DNA of 64,000 bases from Fistularia commersonii (GCA_037954325.1 JBBMNZ010000003.1:22923392-22987391), one strand, 5' to 3'; shown: positions 19,411 to 31,508, counted from the stretch's first letter. Made by a program: numbers and translations. The notes: generated by a model not told the origin, from the sequence alone.

Positions 19411-22400
19411 TTTCCAAGGAGAAATGTAGAGGTTGTAAGTTCTGCTGGGCAAAAAGACAAATCAGATGGACGTTAAATAGTACATAATAGTTATTACTAG
19501 TTAAAAAGGGCATCGTCGTTTGGCAGCGGAGCGCAGTTTATTTTCTGCAAAGACCTGCCGTATCTCATGGCTCTCAGCTGCCATGTTGTTCTCAGTGCTC
19601 TGTTGTTGCTCAACCGTCAGTCGACCCCTCGGCCCCCCCAAGTCCCCCCCGTGATCCAGTCTTTTGAAAGTAAACGTAACCCAAGCAGCAGCTGATCCCT
19701 CCCCTCCCCTCCCTCCTTCCCTCCCTCTCTATTTCTGTCAAAACAACAATCCAGCCGGGTCATCTCAAACTCCGCGGTGTGTTCTTTGAGAAGCGCCAGA
19801 GGAAAATGAAAGCGCAGATGAGGCATGTATTTGTCGAGGCTCTCCGTCTTAACGGTGCACGTCTCTCACCAGCTAAATTTTACACTTTTTAAATGAGATT
19901 TACTCACATTTTAAGACCAAAACCCCTTTCCCGATGTTGCTGTGCGGACCGGAGACCTCTGAAGGGGATCTGGAGAGTGTCGCCAATATGGATTTTTTTT
20001 CTACGAATCACACACACACACACACATACACACACACATGCACACACAGAGTCGGCTAGCCTATAATGCTAGGGGGGCTGTGGCCTTCAGGGGGCAACAC
20101 AAAATTGTGAAAAACAAAAAATCACCTTCAGTTAATTATAATAATACTATTTATCTTCAAATGGAAAAGCTCACATTGATTCAGGCCAATTAATATTACT
20201 TATAAATGCAAGTTATAGTACCAAATAAGTCCTCAAGGCTGAATAAATTGATGTGACCCCTTGTCATATTATAATTTATTTCTATTGTTATTATTAATTC
20301 ACTTATTTGCAGGATTTTTTTTTCTCTGTTAAGGGTATTCATGTTGTATTTCAGTTTGTTTTTTTGTATGTATTTGTAATTTGTTAAGCATATAAATGGA
20401 TTGGTGTCGAATTAATTGGAGATAACGTGAAAAACGATGTCATTTTATTTTTTTTGTGAGCTTATGTAAATCAACAATGGAAAATCTAGCGCGCCACATT
20501 GGGAAGGTCCGGCTCTGCACACATGCAATGGCGTAAACGGAAGCACATGATGTGCTACAACCATGGAATCCGAGTTTATCCTATCCTCCATCCACGTAAC
20601 AAAATGTCTGAAGGCGCCGCCCGTTAATCCCCGAAACATACTTCTTGAATTTGTACCATCCAAAAAACAAGAGGTGTTCATGGCAGAGCCCCTGTGCTAA
20701 AGGGCATTAGCCTCCCTGGCGCTGTGAGACACTGTGCTCTCCAAAGCAGGATTGATTCATTGGATTATCCCTCGCCACGTCTTCAGCCGTACATTTAAAT
20801 CCCCGTTTGGCCGTAAATGCAAGCAGGTATATCTTTAATCCGCCCCTTATCGGATCCGCGGAAGTTCTTGGAGCGTTCCAAACCGCTGCGCCGATTTCTC
20901 TGGAATTGCTTCTTCGTCTCCTCAAAGTGCTGACGAGGCCGATTGTACGGCCACCCCCCGGCTTAAAGCGCCAGCGTTTCCTCATCGCTAAAGCCATTTA
21001 AGTCGATTAGGTCGTCCACTTTGGGCTTAACCCGCTGCAAGTCAACCGGCCCCCGTGCTCAAAGCGTAGCAAACAAAGAGCGGCACCGACAAATCTTTAA
21101 CTATTTTGGATTCCTGCCCTCGTATGCTTGAGGAACTCGATGCTAGCATTTGTGCCCCTGAGTGTTTTTACTCCGGTTCAGGCTTCCATGAGAACAATCG
21201 GGTCATTGGACTGCGGAAAAGCAGTAAATGTACACATGTAAAACATGTAGTAGCGAGGTGTATAAAGATGCCCGAATGGCCCGGAATTCTTGTAAAGAGG
21301 TGCCTGGATGTTGTCCCAAAACATGGCGGTACCTCAGTGACAAATCGGTGGAGAAGAGCAGCGGGAGGAAGTAGTTCTGGAAACTTTTCCCCGCTGTTGT
21401 TTCTGTCGGATTCCTCCGATGACTAGCGAACCCTATGAGGCTTTCTTCAAAGTTCTGCGCCTTGTAGTACCAAACGTCAAGGCCAGATAGACCACTCTTC
21501 TTGCTCCCGCAACCGAGAATATTTCAAGGCCTTCATACGATTCTTCGTACCTACCAAGAGTTCATTAGTGGCCGACGTATGAATGGATGAATCCAGATAG
21601 TATGTCCAGTCAGTATGACCAGAAAGGTGAAGCCGGGTCTGAAAGGAATCCCAAGAGGATCATCCAGAGGAGCAGATGGCCAGGAAGGGACCCCAGGGGC
21701 GGCTCATTCAGACACCGTGAATCCAAGAGCGCTTATGATGGGATGTATGAAATAACAGCAAAAAAAGGAGGGGGGTTGGGGGATGGCGAGGCTGACTCTG
21801 TGAATGAAAGGCGTTTTCAGAACGCGGGAAAGCGGAAGCATCAGTTTTGCCCGTGGAGGCGATCAAAGCAGGAATACCCCGAAGAGACGGAAACGATATT
21901 TACTGAACTTTGGCCAAAGCTTCATTAATGCTCTCTCATGCGCGGAAAGCGGATTAATTAGCAACCGAAGATGCACGAACACACCCGTGTCCGGGAAACA
22001 TCTGCTTGAGCTAGTCTGCCACATTTATATGAAAGTGAGAGTTGTCATTATCTGTCACTTCCTCCCACTGGAAAGCTGTGAATCCTCTCCCTTTGTTCCC
22101 AAATCTATGCAGCGTAAGCTCTGCTTCAGATGTTTACTACACGAGATGAAGGTGTTTTATAGAAATACATTTTTTGTCAGCTCAGAAAAGAGACGGGAGC
22201 GCTTGGGGAGCGGTTGTCCCGATGGGAGGGGCGGCACAGTGGTACCTTACTGTGGGTCCATGTTAGCCGCCGTCGGAGGGAACAGTTGAAAGAACTCAGT
22301 TCTAACGACTGTCCAGCTCCAGTTTTGTTCCATGAACTAGCATTCTCCACTCGGAAGCTTTTAGCTTAGCAATCCCATGGGCGGTAAGGAACGGACAGCG

Positions 22401-24541
22401 AACCCGCCAAAGCATACATGTCCTGCATGGCGGAAAAAAGTAACCACAGACCATCGGAGGGGTTGAAGTGTTTTTATTGCCTCCCTGTACTGCTTCGCAG
22501 TGTGACGAACTCCGCGGTTCGCTAACTCTGGGCTTACTTTGACCAAAACTGGCGAGCCTTGGAAACCCCTCTGTGGCGTAGCTCTGAGACCTCTTTGTCG
22601 GCACCAGGGATGGGCGTGGCTTATGAGTCTCACCGAGCATCTACGTCAGACTCGCCCAAACGTCCGGCCCGCAGACCAAATGCGACCCGTGTTCAAATTT
22701 ACACCGGCCCGCAGGCGCTATTATTTAATCAATTATGAAAATACTTTGGTCTGATTCTAAATAATGAAAATCACTGCATTTCTCCTTTTTGATAACGAGT
22801 AATACAAGGATTCATATGGCCCTCAATGCTTTGTGCATCTGAATAATATCACTGTTAGTTATTTTCCTGTTCACATGTTTTGAATTTAGAAGTTCAAAAT
22901 GAGCATTTAAAAGTGAATAATATGTGAACCTAGATATGTTTAATCTTGCTGAAAGTTTTTATTTAGCATTATATTTACAAGTCAAATATGAAAAACGGGG
23001 TCATTTTGGTAAAAACTTGAGATGTGTGTTCTGCGTTAAAACACTAAAAGTTTGCCATTTGCAATTAAAAATTTAATGAAATAGTTCCATTTGCATTTAA
23101 TGTTAATGATTCAAGGCCTTCACACATTTTCATCTCACCAAATATTTTAGGACACCTCTAATCTACATCATATGAGCCATGGAGATTTTAGGTCCCCTGG
23201 TTCTGATGCCGTCCCAATGCTCGAACCAGGACTTCCTGGACAGGTTCTAGGGATACACTGGCAAAGCGAACGCTTTTAGTTTCTTCTCCCTGATTGCTAA
23301 ATCTATGGAGAGACCAGTGGAGGTTGTTGTGCAACGTCTCGGCAGTAACGCCAATCACCCCTCCTCCCCTTCTCCTTCCTGTCCTTCAAGACCAGAGACG
23401 CAACCTTATCAACTCAGAAAGACGGCGCTCAATCAGGACGGAGCCGCCATCGATCCGGGCCGCTTCTAGATCGGCGAGCCGCATTCGTCCTCGCGTCCTC
23501 AAAGAAGGGGAGGGGAGAAACAACAAGAGATAATGTTGTCTCTATTGGATTGAGCTCGCCGATCTGATTTCTTTTCTTCTCGATAAACAAGTTTGATTCT
23601 GGGATGGTTAGAGAGGCAGAAAATTAGGCCGCTGATACAGCAGCCTGCGCGCTGATGTGTGCAGACTATAAGCCCATCGGTCTGCGGGGAGAATTAATTT
23701 GCCCCGGCGTTAATGCAGGAGGGAGCTAACCTCATGTTGTTAGCCCGCGTCGGATCTGAGCATTGTTCAATTAAACCCGCTAACAAAGATGGGCCGGGCT
23801 AATCTGATTTAGCCCTTCGCTCGCTTCTGCCGTCGCGGAAGGACGTTTTTTTAACGATAAATCGCTAATCCCATCGAGAAGGTCGGGATCGGACCGTTCC
23901 GAAACATGGATGCCGTTTGATTCCATCCGCGCGCTTCATACCCACTCCAACAACCATTAGCTGGCATTTTTTTGCCATGTCGTGCACTTTGATGTGCACG
24001 TGTGCGCTCGTATAATTCCCCATCGCTCCCAGTGACGTAAGCTTTCTGCCCCCATTAGCAGCACGACTTCTCTCACGCCGCCGCCGCCGCCGCAGGGGGC
24101 ACCCGCGGTGCTTCTCATGTGCGTTTATGTATTTGCGTACCTTTTCCCAGACGCAGGTAATGAGCGGCGCGGCTGCCAGGGTGTGTCACGGCGTGCACGT
24201 CTGTCTGGCGAAGGGCGAGGACGAGGCGGGCGGGGGTGGGGGGTGATTTCCCAGTGACAAAGCGCCATAATAGCAGGCTGGGCTTTAGTCATGAAGCAAT
24301 TTGGATAATCCATCGGTTTACTATCAAAGCGCGGAGAACACCCACGCCGCTGCCAGGCGTCTGAGTCAGGAGGGGGGAAGAACCATCATGGGGGGAGAAA
24401 TGCATTTGTTTGTTTCCATGCGGACAAAGCTGAAGTGCAGCTCTTCAGCGCATCTGATAATCCCCGACCTGAAGGTACGGTACCTTCACAATGAGAGCCA
24501 GAGACGGTATTTACTGTGCTGCACCCTCCCACTTCTACCAG

Positions 24542-24542
<1 letters not shown>

Positions 24543-24572
<30 letters not shown>
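24543..24572. repeat. (CA)n microsatellite
   Basis: Fifteen CA units. Confidence 0.95.
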
Positions 24573-24575
<3 letters not shown>

Positions 24576-24667
24576 GTGAGCAGACGCATATGCCTGACAA
24601 GCACCTTTACTCACAGGTACGGCAGCTGGCTGTTCATCTTAAGGAGAGAGTTGCATGTCTCTATATG

Positions 24668-24792
24668 CCTGCGGAGGTCCTCGTCATGCAGGTCGTGGGG
24701 AATTCTTGTCTGGATCCTCTCGTCGTGGCAACCGGACTTGAGTTTCTTCACTTGGAGACGTTTATACCCCTCCTCTTCAGTTCTAATGACCT
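24668..24792 (-). repeat. Dispersed repeat family with GAAACGTCTTCAAG motif, copy 1
   Basis: The minus strand reads AACGTCTCCAAGTGAAGAAA, CTCAAGTCCGGTTGCC, GACAAGAATTCCCC, and continues with CATGACGAGGACCTCCGCAG. The same order is found on the plus strand at 26606-26750 and on the minus strand at 29765-29885. It may be the 3' end of a retroelement; I cannot assign the family. Confidence 0.65.
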
Positions 24793-25245
24793 GCGTTTCT
24801 GAATCTAACCGCCGGGTCGAGGTTATTGTGTAATTTGAAGCGTCGATCTGCAGAGACGAGGTGGAAGGGCGTTTGTTATGCTAATGGTGGAATCTTAATG
24901 GTCAAAGCTAAATAAAGGAGTGAAACCCGTTGGATCACATGAACCGAGGCTCATGTGGACGTTTTCGGGGGCCGGTTCTGCAATGGATCTTTCCTGGTTG
25001 TTTGGAGGGTGCAGAAGATCTTGGTCCGTGTGTGCAAATCCGTCTTGGTATTGATCCCAGTACCGCGTTTGTGAAAGGTTGTGTCTGACGCCCCTCCTCT
25101 GTTCACAGATGGCCCTTGTTTAGCTTTATCTATTCGCATTTCAATCCAGGTAATCCCACAAAGTTGCTCTTTTGTTCCAACGAATGACACCTCCATTAGC
25201 GTAACAACCCCAGCTCCCATTTACACAACAAGCCACAACCGAGAC

Positions 25246-26060
25246 CAGGGGTGCTCACACTTTTTCAGCATGCCAGCTACTTATAAAATGACCAAGACAA
25301 AATGATCTGCCCACAACAAAAATGCAAAATATTCTTTATACATACAATGTATGTTGATGTACCTCACGGAACCGCATGAACCGAAACTGCACAACACAAA
25401 ATAATGATGCATATTTTTTGGCATCACCCAAGTTCACTCTGATGACTTGCGCCGAATTGAATCATAGTAGTCGTAGCCGCTTAGCCTGTTAGCCGCATAG
25501 TAGACAGTAGCCGCTTACGACCGGCCTTATTAACCGTGACGTGACGCGCCCAGAACTGTGCTTCGGTCACGGCTTTCGCTTTTTAGGTATGTCTTGTGAA
25601 AAGGGACCGCTGTCCGAACAGCTTGGATTTTAGATCCTTCACCTTTCTCCTTCTCAGCTCGCTTTTCGGCGGAATGTCCGTGCCGTATTTTCCAACGAAA
25701 AGTCCGAAAATGCCGCTCCACATTACCCCTCTTTGGTATTGCGATGGTCGACCGGCAGATGAGGTAAAAAACAGTCCTCCTCCCGTGCCGGATGAAAATG
25801 ATACGTTTTTGTCTTCTTCCTTGGTCCAGCTCCCCAGCTCATTCTACACCCTTTCTTAAGTTTAAGAGAAAAAAACGAGGGCTAAAAATCTGAGTTAACT
25901 TGCTGACTAGCTTGTTAGTGTTGCTGCATTTCACGCTGTTGTTTGTGCACGTGCAGTAACCGCAGTGTCAGAAAAATCAGATGTCATCTGACTGGCTGCC
26001 CTGTGTATCAATCAAGGCCAATGTCTATTTTTTTTAATGTCATTTGATCTTCCGGTATTA
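25246..26060 (-). mobile_element. hAT transposon relic with BED-type zinc finger coding remnant
   Basis: The plus strand starts with CAGGGGTGCTCACACTTTTT, the outer end of a hAT element read backwards. On the minus strand about 25745-25570 encodes, across one frameshift, the N-terminal region typical of GTF2IRD2/ZBED-like hAT transposases: GNVERHFRTF and IPPKSELRRRKVKDLKSKL. The 5' part (minus strand, about 26040-25960) has AATAGACATTGGCCTTGATT. The catalytic and dimerisation domains are absent and the 5' terminal repeat is lost, so this is an inactive internal deletion derivative. Confidence 0.65.
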
Positions 26061-26360
26061 CCTTCGGGATCAACGAGAATTCCCAATGACGCCAACAATA
26101 TCTTCTCCCCGACTACATCCTCCCTCCCACTGCATCCCCTCCTTTCGACTACATCCTCTCTTTAACATAATCCAGTCCCGTATTTCAGCCTCAAGCTGAC
26201 AATATCCTCTCTCGGACTCAGACTCCGTCCCCTTCCTGACTCCGTCCTCTCTCCGACGACATGCTCTCCGCAAATATGTCATCTATGCAACGACGTCAAC
26301 TCCCCGTTTAAGCCCTCCCTCTAGCGAGGTCGTCACCATTTACATCTTCTCTCCAACAAA
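26061..26360. repeat. Decayed short tandem repeat, ACATCCTCTC-like units
   Basis: Variants of GACTACATCCTCTCTCC recur every 18-20 bases or multiples of that (near 26108, 26128, 26147, 26200, 26230 and 26255). The units are too diverged for a firm consensus. Confidence 0.4.
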
Positions 26361-26605
26361 CCCCCCAATCAGATGAGCGCACATCTGTGCACATCTGCAC
26401 ATCCAGCACCAGAACCAGACCCGGTAACTTCCGCATTAGCCTCAAGTTTATGTAATCTGACAGATTTCCCTCCTTTGTCTGGCTTTACCTTTAGCATAAC
26501 AACCTCCTTAGACCTTGTTTCTGCCCATCAACTCTTTCACTTACACAACAAGCCGCTGTAACCTAGACCCGCCCAAAACCCTGGCATTTATATCCAGAAA
26601 CTCCC

Positions 26606-26750
26606 CGTGGGTTATTAGAAGTGAAGAAGCCTTTGGTATGAGGGGTGAAACGTCTTCAAGTGAAAAAGCTCAAGTCCAGTTGCCAAGACGAGAAGATCTC
26701 GACAAGAATTCCCCGTGACATGTATGACCGAGACCCTCCGCAGACACGAA
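26606..26750 (+). repeat. Dispersed repeat family with GAAACGTCTTCAAG motif, copy 2
   Basis: GTGAAACGTCTTCAAGTGAA, CTCAAGTCCAGTTGCC, GACAAGAATTCCCC and ACCCTCCGCAGACAC follow in order. The upstream part (26480-26560, ending TTACACAACAAGCCGCTGT) has a relative at 25185-25240 (TTACACAACAAGCCAC). Confidence 0.65.
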
Positions 26751-28684
26751 CACGTGAAGGCGTTTCCCCGCTCATCCCTGAGGCTTTTTCAGTTCTAAAA
26801 ACCTGCTGGGAGTTTCCTGATCATACAGGTGTTCCTCGCGTAACCACGGGTTTACGTTCCGAGGGGTCTGTCGTTAGGCGATTTCGTCATTGAGCGAAAC
26901 ACCGTTTCTACCGTGCTACCATCCAGTAATTGCATACATATTTGTACTGCGCTATTTTACCTTTTCTTTTCCTTTTAATATTTCCATTTGCATGAATATA
27001 GGCCAATTATAAGCACATACTCCGAGTCGTCAAGTGAGGACAACCCGTAATTCCAAATATTTCTTGACGTGAACGAGAGTGTGAACGGTTGCACGTCTGT
27101 ATATTTGGTGATTGACTGATGACGGGTTCGGGGGCGACTCCGCCACCGAGCTCCCCCGAGTGCGAGAAAAGTCATCTAGATAACGAACGAGGGAATGAAT
27201 GTGTTATATTTCCAGGTGCTGCCGCGAGCGGGGGACTTGGCAGGTGTATTTTCCGAAGATTATCTATGAGCACCGGATCCGTCTCCCGCGGTTGCATAAT
27301 AAACGGCGTCTCTGCGGGCGGGCCGCGCCTCGGCAGATATTGGTGAAAACCATCAGAAGCGCCCCGTTCGTGTCCGCGCTTTTATTTTCTCAAACGCAAA
27401 CAATCCCTTTTCCCCGCGTCTCCACATTCTCCTTCTTCCACTTTTTATTTCGCTCGCCCGCCCTTTTTTTTTTTAAGTCTCCTTTTTCCAGAGCGGCGCG
27501 TGCCATTAACCGGCTGCCGGCGTCGGGCCGCTTGACACGTGGATTAGGTTTTGATGGTTTCCTCGGACGGCGGAGACGCCGGTCTTTAAAAACCTCATTT
27601 CTTTTCAATCCATCTCGAAAGGAAAAAGAGAAAAACACGCTCCCCCGCCGCCACCGAACCCCTAAACCCCCATCGTTTAATCCCCCCCTCCAGTCGAATG
27701 GCGGCCTGGTTGCTGTCCAGTTTCCATTTAACACAGAAAGAGCACAAGTACCTGCTTAGCCCCTCAAGCAGGCCCCCCCCCCACCTCACCCCGCCCCCCA
27801 ACCCCTTTTACCTCCACCTCCGCCGGTGGAATTGGGCTTTTAAGGAAAAGAGGACAGGATGGGGTCGTGGGGAGGTGGGCTGCTAGAAATTGTCGTCGGG
27901 GGCAACCGACAGTTGTTTCAGGCGACGTCGCCAGGAGACGAAAGACGGCTTTTTTGTTTTAATTCCGTCTTTTGGACGTCGGGTTTGGAGAAGCCGAAGC
28001 GCAGGTGAAGTGGGTCAAAGGTCATCCCTTTGGCGGCTTTAACCCGGCTCCACGAGCCGCGTTGATCGTCTGCGAATGTAAGAAAAAAAAAAAAAAAAAA
28101 AAAAAAGAAACACCGGCGGAGGAATGAAGGTTCTCGTGCCTTCGCCTTCGTTTTTTTTTTTTTTTTTGTGTGTGTTTTAACGACGTGCCATAAAACAGTC
28201 AAATGAAATGCCTCATTAGGCGCAGTGTTTTACCCGTTTCAGCCGTTAAGCAGCCACTTCTGGGCCTCGGAGGCCGTGTATCTACGCCTCCGATATGTGG
28301 ATGTGAGAAGCCGCGTCCACCCAGACTTCAAATTCACCAGTGCAGACGGGCGCGCGGGCCCTGAGCTTCGCCTTGCAGGCTGCAGGCAAAACCTTTTTTT
28401 TTTTTTTTTTTTTCCCCCTCCCTTCCACAGGTGCACCTGCAGACGATTGGACGAGAGGAGGGTCAGCACGCAATCCTCAGGTGCGTCTGATCACCAGGAA
28501 GGAAGAGCGATGGGTCAGGCGGCTGAAGATCATCCCCAGCAGTCTGTAAGTCCTGAAAGATTTTTTTTTCACGCGCCGGTTTACAAAACACACAGATCGC
28601 AGATTGTGAAGTGAGAGTCGGTAAAAGTCTGCTGAGCTACATCCCCTGAAAGAAATCGTCTGATGGGACTAAATACTGACTTTC
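26751..28684. other. Intergenic, nothing firmly recognised
   Basis: 26830-26895 (AGGTGTTCCTCGCGTAACC then GTTCCGAGGGG) looks like the end of another short DNA-transposon repeat. 28082-28106 is poly(A) and 28151-28167 poly(T), which could pair as a hairpin. Open frames of up to 186 residues at 27199-27759 have no known domain. Confidence 0.35.
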
Positions 28685-29230
28685 CAGGGGTCGGCAACCT
28701 GCGGCTTTCTGACCACTCCGATGTGTCTTCCTGTGGCTTTTGAAATAATTCACAAATGTTTCATTAAAATGTGTTTTTAAATTGTAATTTTAAATGAGAA
28801 GATTATGGCGATCTTGTAACAGGTAAATAAAACATGACAAAAAATGTTGTTGCTAGTAAAAGGATGACAGCGCAGAGAGAGAGAGCATTTTTGGTTTTGC
28901 TGCCAGTGGATAATTTAAGTTCTGCTTTTTTTTCCCCCCCCCATAAATAAAAGGACTAAAATAGACATTAAGTATTTTGCTTAAAAGTAACCTTCAACCC
29001 AGTTGTAAATGTTTTGTTGCATGCAGAAATGTAATTTTGTTTTGTCTGCAGTTCATTGATTTAAAAAAATGCACCACATTTTATTTATACATAGCATAAA
29101 TGCAAAAAAAAAAAGAAAAATTATAGAATTTAAATTTCGTTAAATTTCTAGGGGGTTGTGTGGCTCCCAGTGTTTTCATTAATGTGGGGAAATGGGTCAA
29201 AATGGCTCTTTGAGTGGCTGCCAACCCCTG
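28685..29230 (+). mobile_element. Non-autonomous hAT element
   Basis: The left end CAGGGGTCGGCAACCTGCGG and the right end, read inward as CAGGGGTTGGCAGCCACTCA, form a terminal inverted pair with GGCT-rich subterminal parts (TGTGGCTTTTG on the left, AAATGGCTCTTTG on the right). The 546-base interior is AT-rich and non-coding. The flanking octamers do not match, so the duplication has decayed. Confidence 0.75.
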
Positions 29231-29764
29231 CTCTGCACCTTTTTATACCCTCAGATTTTATATTATTTTTGCATCGTCTGTTACGCTACTGCTGCAAAAT
29301 AATAATAAGTAGATCTCACCTCATACCTGTACGTAGACGGACCCGCCTGATGTGGCCGCAGATTCACAGATTCGGTCTAAATGATGAATTTGTGAGAACG
29401 ACTTTGCCGGAGTTTTGCTTCACAGTTTGTGCTCCGAGCTCTCGGGGCTGCAGGCTAATCTTTGCGGTTGCAAACCGAGGCCGGTGCTGTTTCGCGTCCG
29501 TCGAGCGTTTGGAAGACGGCGGCTGCCGGGTTGCTGCGGTGATACTGATAAGGATGCCGTTTGGGATGATTTTATGAAGCGAACTGCGTGGAGTTGCATC
29601 AGAAATCCCGAAGCGTTTGGAGCCCGATAACCAAAAAGTATTTCGGGAATTTCGGGAGCTTCGACATCCGGCTTCAGGCTTCAGAAACCGTCTCTCTAGT
29701 TGATGTGTGAATGAGTGAGTCGACGTTTGTCTCTCTATGTGACACGAATGGTTGAGTGAATTGT

Positions 29765-29885
29765 CTGTGGAGCTTCTCAGTCGTCCAGTTGGTGGTGAAT
29801 TCTTGCCAAAATCTTCTTGTTGCGGCAACTGGACTTGAATTTCTTGACTTGAAGACGTCGCACCCCAGAGGCTTCTTTGCTTCCT
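29765..29885 (-). repeat. Dispersed repeat family with GAAACGTCTTCAAG motif, copy 3
   Basis: The minus strand reads GACGTCTTCAAGTCAAGAAA, then TTCAAGTCCAGTTGCC and then CAAGAATTCACC, matching the copies at 24668 and 26606. A SINE-like fragment (about 29700-29760) lies just before it. Confidence 0.65.
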
Positions 29886-29913
29886 CTGAGAAGGTGATCT
29901 GTTGTCTCTATAT

Positions 29914-30666
29914 CAGGTTTGCCCAATACGTCGATCGCGATCTACCGGTCGATTGCAAAAAATAGTGTGTGTAGATGGCACGGCATTAAAAGGTAGACGT
30001 CAGCCTGATATCCTCACTATGACATTTGTTACTCGACTGACTGTCGGTCCGTCCCATCTGACCTTTTCCCACACAGGCGTCACTACGCATGTGCACATAA
30101 CGGCGCGTTCGAGCGCGCTAGCAAGTTAGCCGTCAATGTCTTCTAAACTTATGGGTATAAAAATGAGTGGGGGAGCTGGACTAAGTAAAAAGATGAAAAT
30201 GTATCATTTCCAATGGGAGGTGTTTTTTTTTTTTTTTTTTTACCATGTCATTTTCAAAGTGCGTTTTCCTCATCTGCCGGTCTGCCGTTGCTATACCGAA
30301 AAAAGGAAATATGGAGCGGCATTTTCAGACCGTTCATAAAACCCACGACACCGACTTCCCTCCGAAAAGTGAGCTGAGAAGGAGAAAGGAGAAGGAACTA
30401 AAATCCCAGCTGTCATTTTTCTGCACAGCTAACTTCAACTATGTTGCTGACTCCATTCAAATCATCAGAATAAGGTATTTACCAAAAAAGCATCCTGTTG
30501 TCGTGTGCCATAAGGGTCCATGCAGTTATGCAAGATCCACAAACATTTATTGTGCTAAGTCTACTCAGTAGATATATCAAAGAATATATATTCAGCATTT
30601 TTAGTGGAGGTAGATCATTTTCACATGGTCATTTGTAAAGTAGCTCTCAAGGCAAATAAACCCCTG
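29914..30666 (+). mobile_element. hAT transposon relic with perfect CTCTATAT target-site duplication
   Basis: The element starts CAGGTTTGCCCAATACGTCG and ends AAACCCCTG. It is flanked by identical octamers CTCTATAT at 29906-29913 and 30667-30674, the 8-bp duplication expected of hAT. Inside are pieces of a transposase N-terminus: MSGGAGLSKKMKMYHFQWE (from about 30162) and, after a frameshift in a poly(T) run (30222-30241), KKGNMERHFQTVHKTHDTDF and ELRRRKEKELKSQL. In the zinc finger the first cysteine of the expected CxxC appears replaced by F (VFLIC). The rest of the transposase is missing, so it is a dead, internally deleted copy. Confidence 0.85.
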
Positions 30667-30740
30667 CTCTATATCATGTGTGAATGAAAGTTGTATCACT
30701 CCATATGAGCGAGAGGGTGAATTGTTGTATTACTCTATAT

Positions 30741-31240
30741 CGGAGGTGCCCAATACATTGATCATGATCTATCGCTCGATCCTGAAAGTCGTGTGGGTTG
30801 ATCGTGCGGTATTAAAAAAATAGACATCAGCTCATCATCTGGTCCTTTTTGAAATTTGTCACTTAATTGGCGTGCAGGGCAGCGCCTACGACGGCGCTAA
30901 GTGCTGCAAAACTGTACCAAGCTAGCGTGTTATATAGTCGTCCTCCAATTGATTTCTTTTCAACTTGATAAAAGGTATTAAAATGAGCGGGGGAGTCGGA
31001 CCAAGTAAGAAGCCAAAAACTTACCACCTCCGTCAGGAGTGTAGGAAGACTTTTTTTTTTATTAAGATGTCATTTTCGAAGCGAGTTCTGCCAGTCCACC
31101 GTCCCTATATCGAAGAACGGAAACGAGGAACGGCGTTTTCGGACCGTTTGTAAAAAACGACGACGCCAACTTCCCTCCGAAAGGCGAGCTGAGGAGGAGA
31201 AGGAACTAAAGTCACGGTTAAAGATCATGAAGTCCAAATG
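30741..31240 (+). mobile_element. Second hAT relic of the same family, 3' truncated
   Basis: It begins CGGAGGTGCCCAATACATTG directly after another CTCTATAT (30733-30740). It carries the same N-terminal coding piece (MSGGVGPSKKPKTYHLRQE from about 30984), a poly(T) run at 31050-31059, and then REL-type lysine/arginine-rich remnants broken by stops. The right end is not found; the copy runs into a TG-rich microsatellite. Confidence 0.75.
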
Positions 31241-31508
31241 AGTGATGATGATATGTGTGTGTGTGTGTGTGTGTGTGTTTGCGTGTGTGTATGTATGTAG
31301 GTGTGTGCGTGTGTGTGTATATATGTGTGTATGTTTGTATGTATGAATGTGTATATGTGTGCATGTATTGTATGTGCATATATGTCTATGTATGTATGTA
31401 TGTATATGTGTGTATGTATGTATAAATGTGTATGTGTGTATATATACGTGTGTGTGTACATGTATACCCGTGTGCGTATATCTGTGTATGTGTATATATA
31501 TATATTAT
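31241..31508. repeat. Compound (TG)n/(TATG)n/(TA)n microsatellite
   Basis: About 270 bases of TG, TATG, TGTATG and TA units. Open frames here on both strands are artefacts of the repeat. Confidence 0.95.

Larger units (their letters stand above)
19411..25240. other. Intergenic, mostly unique, with conserved-looking blocks
   Basis: No protein or RNA gene is recognised. Candidate conserved blocks are 21930-22170 and 23560-23770. A CCGGCCCGCAG-type stretch at 22655-22745 resembles decayed hAT repeats. 24543-24572 is a (CA)n tract. A dispersed repeat shared with 26606 and 29765 lies at 24668-24792. Confidence 0.4.

Noticed and set aside
28082..28167. Poly(A) and poly(T) runs about 45 bases apart, possible hairpin or terminator
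   Set aside because: Homopolymer runs are common in this genome and no transcript ends here as far as the sequence shows.
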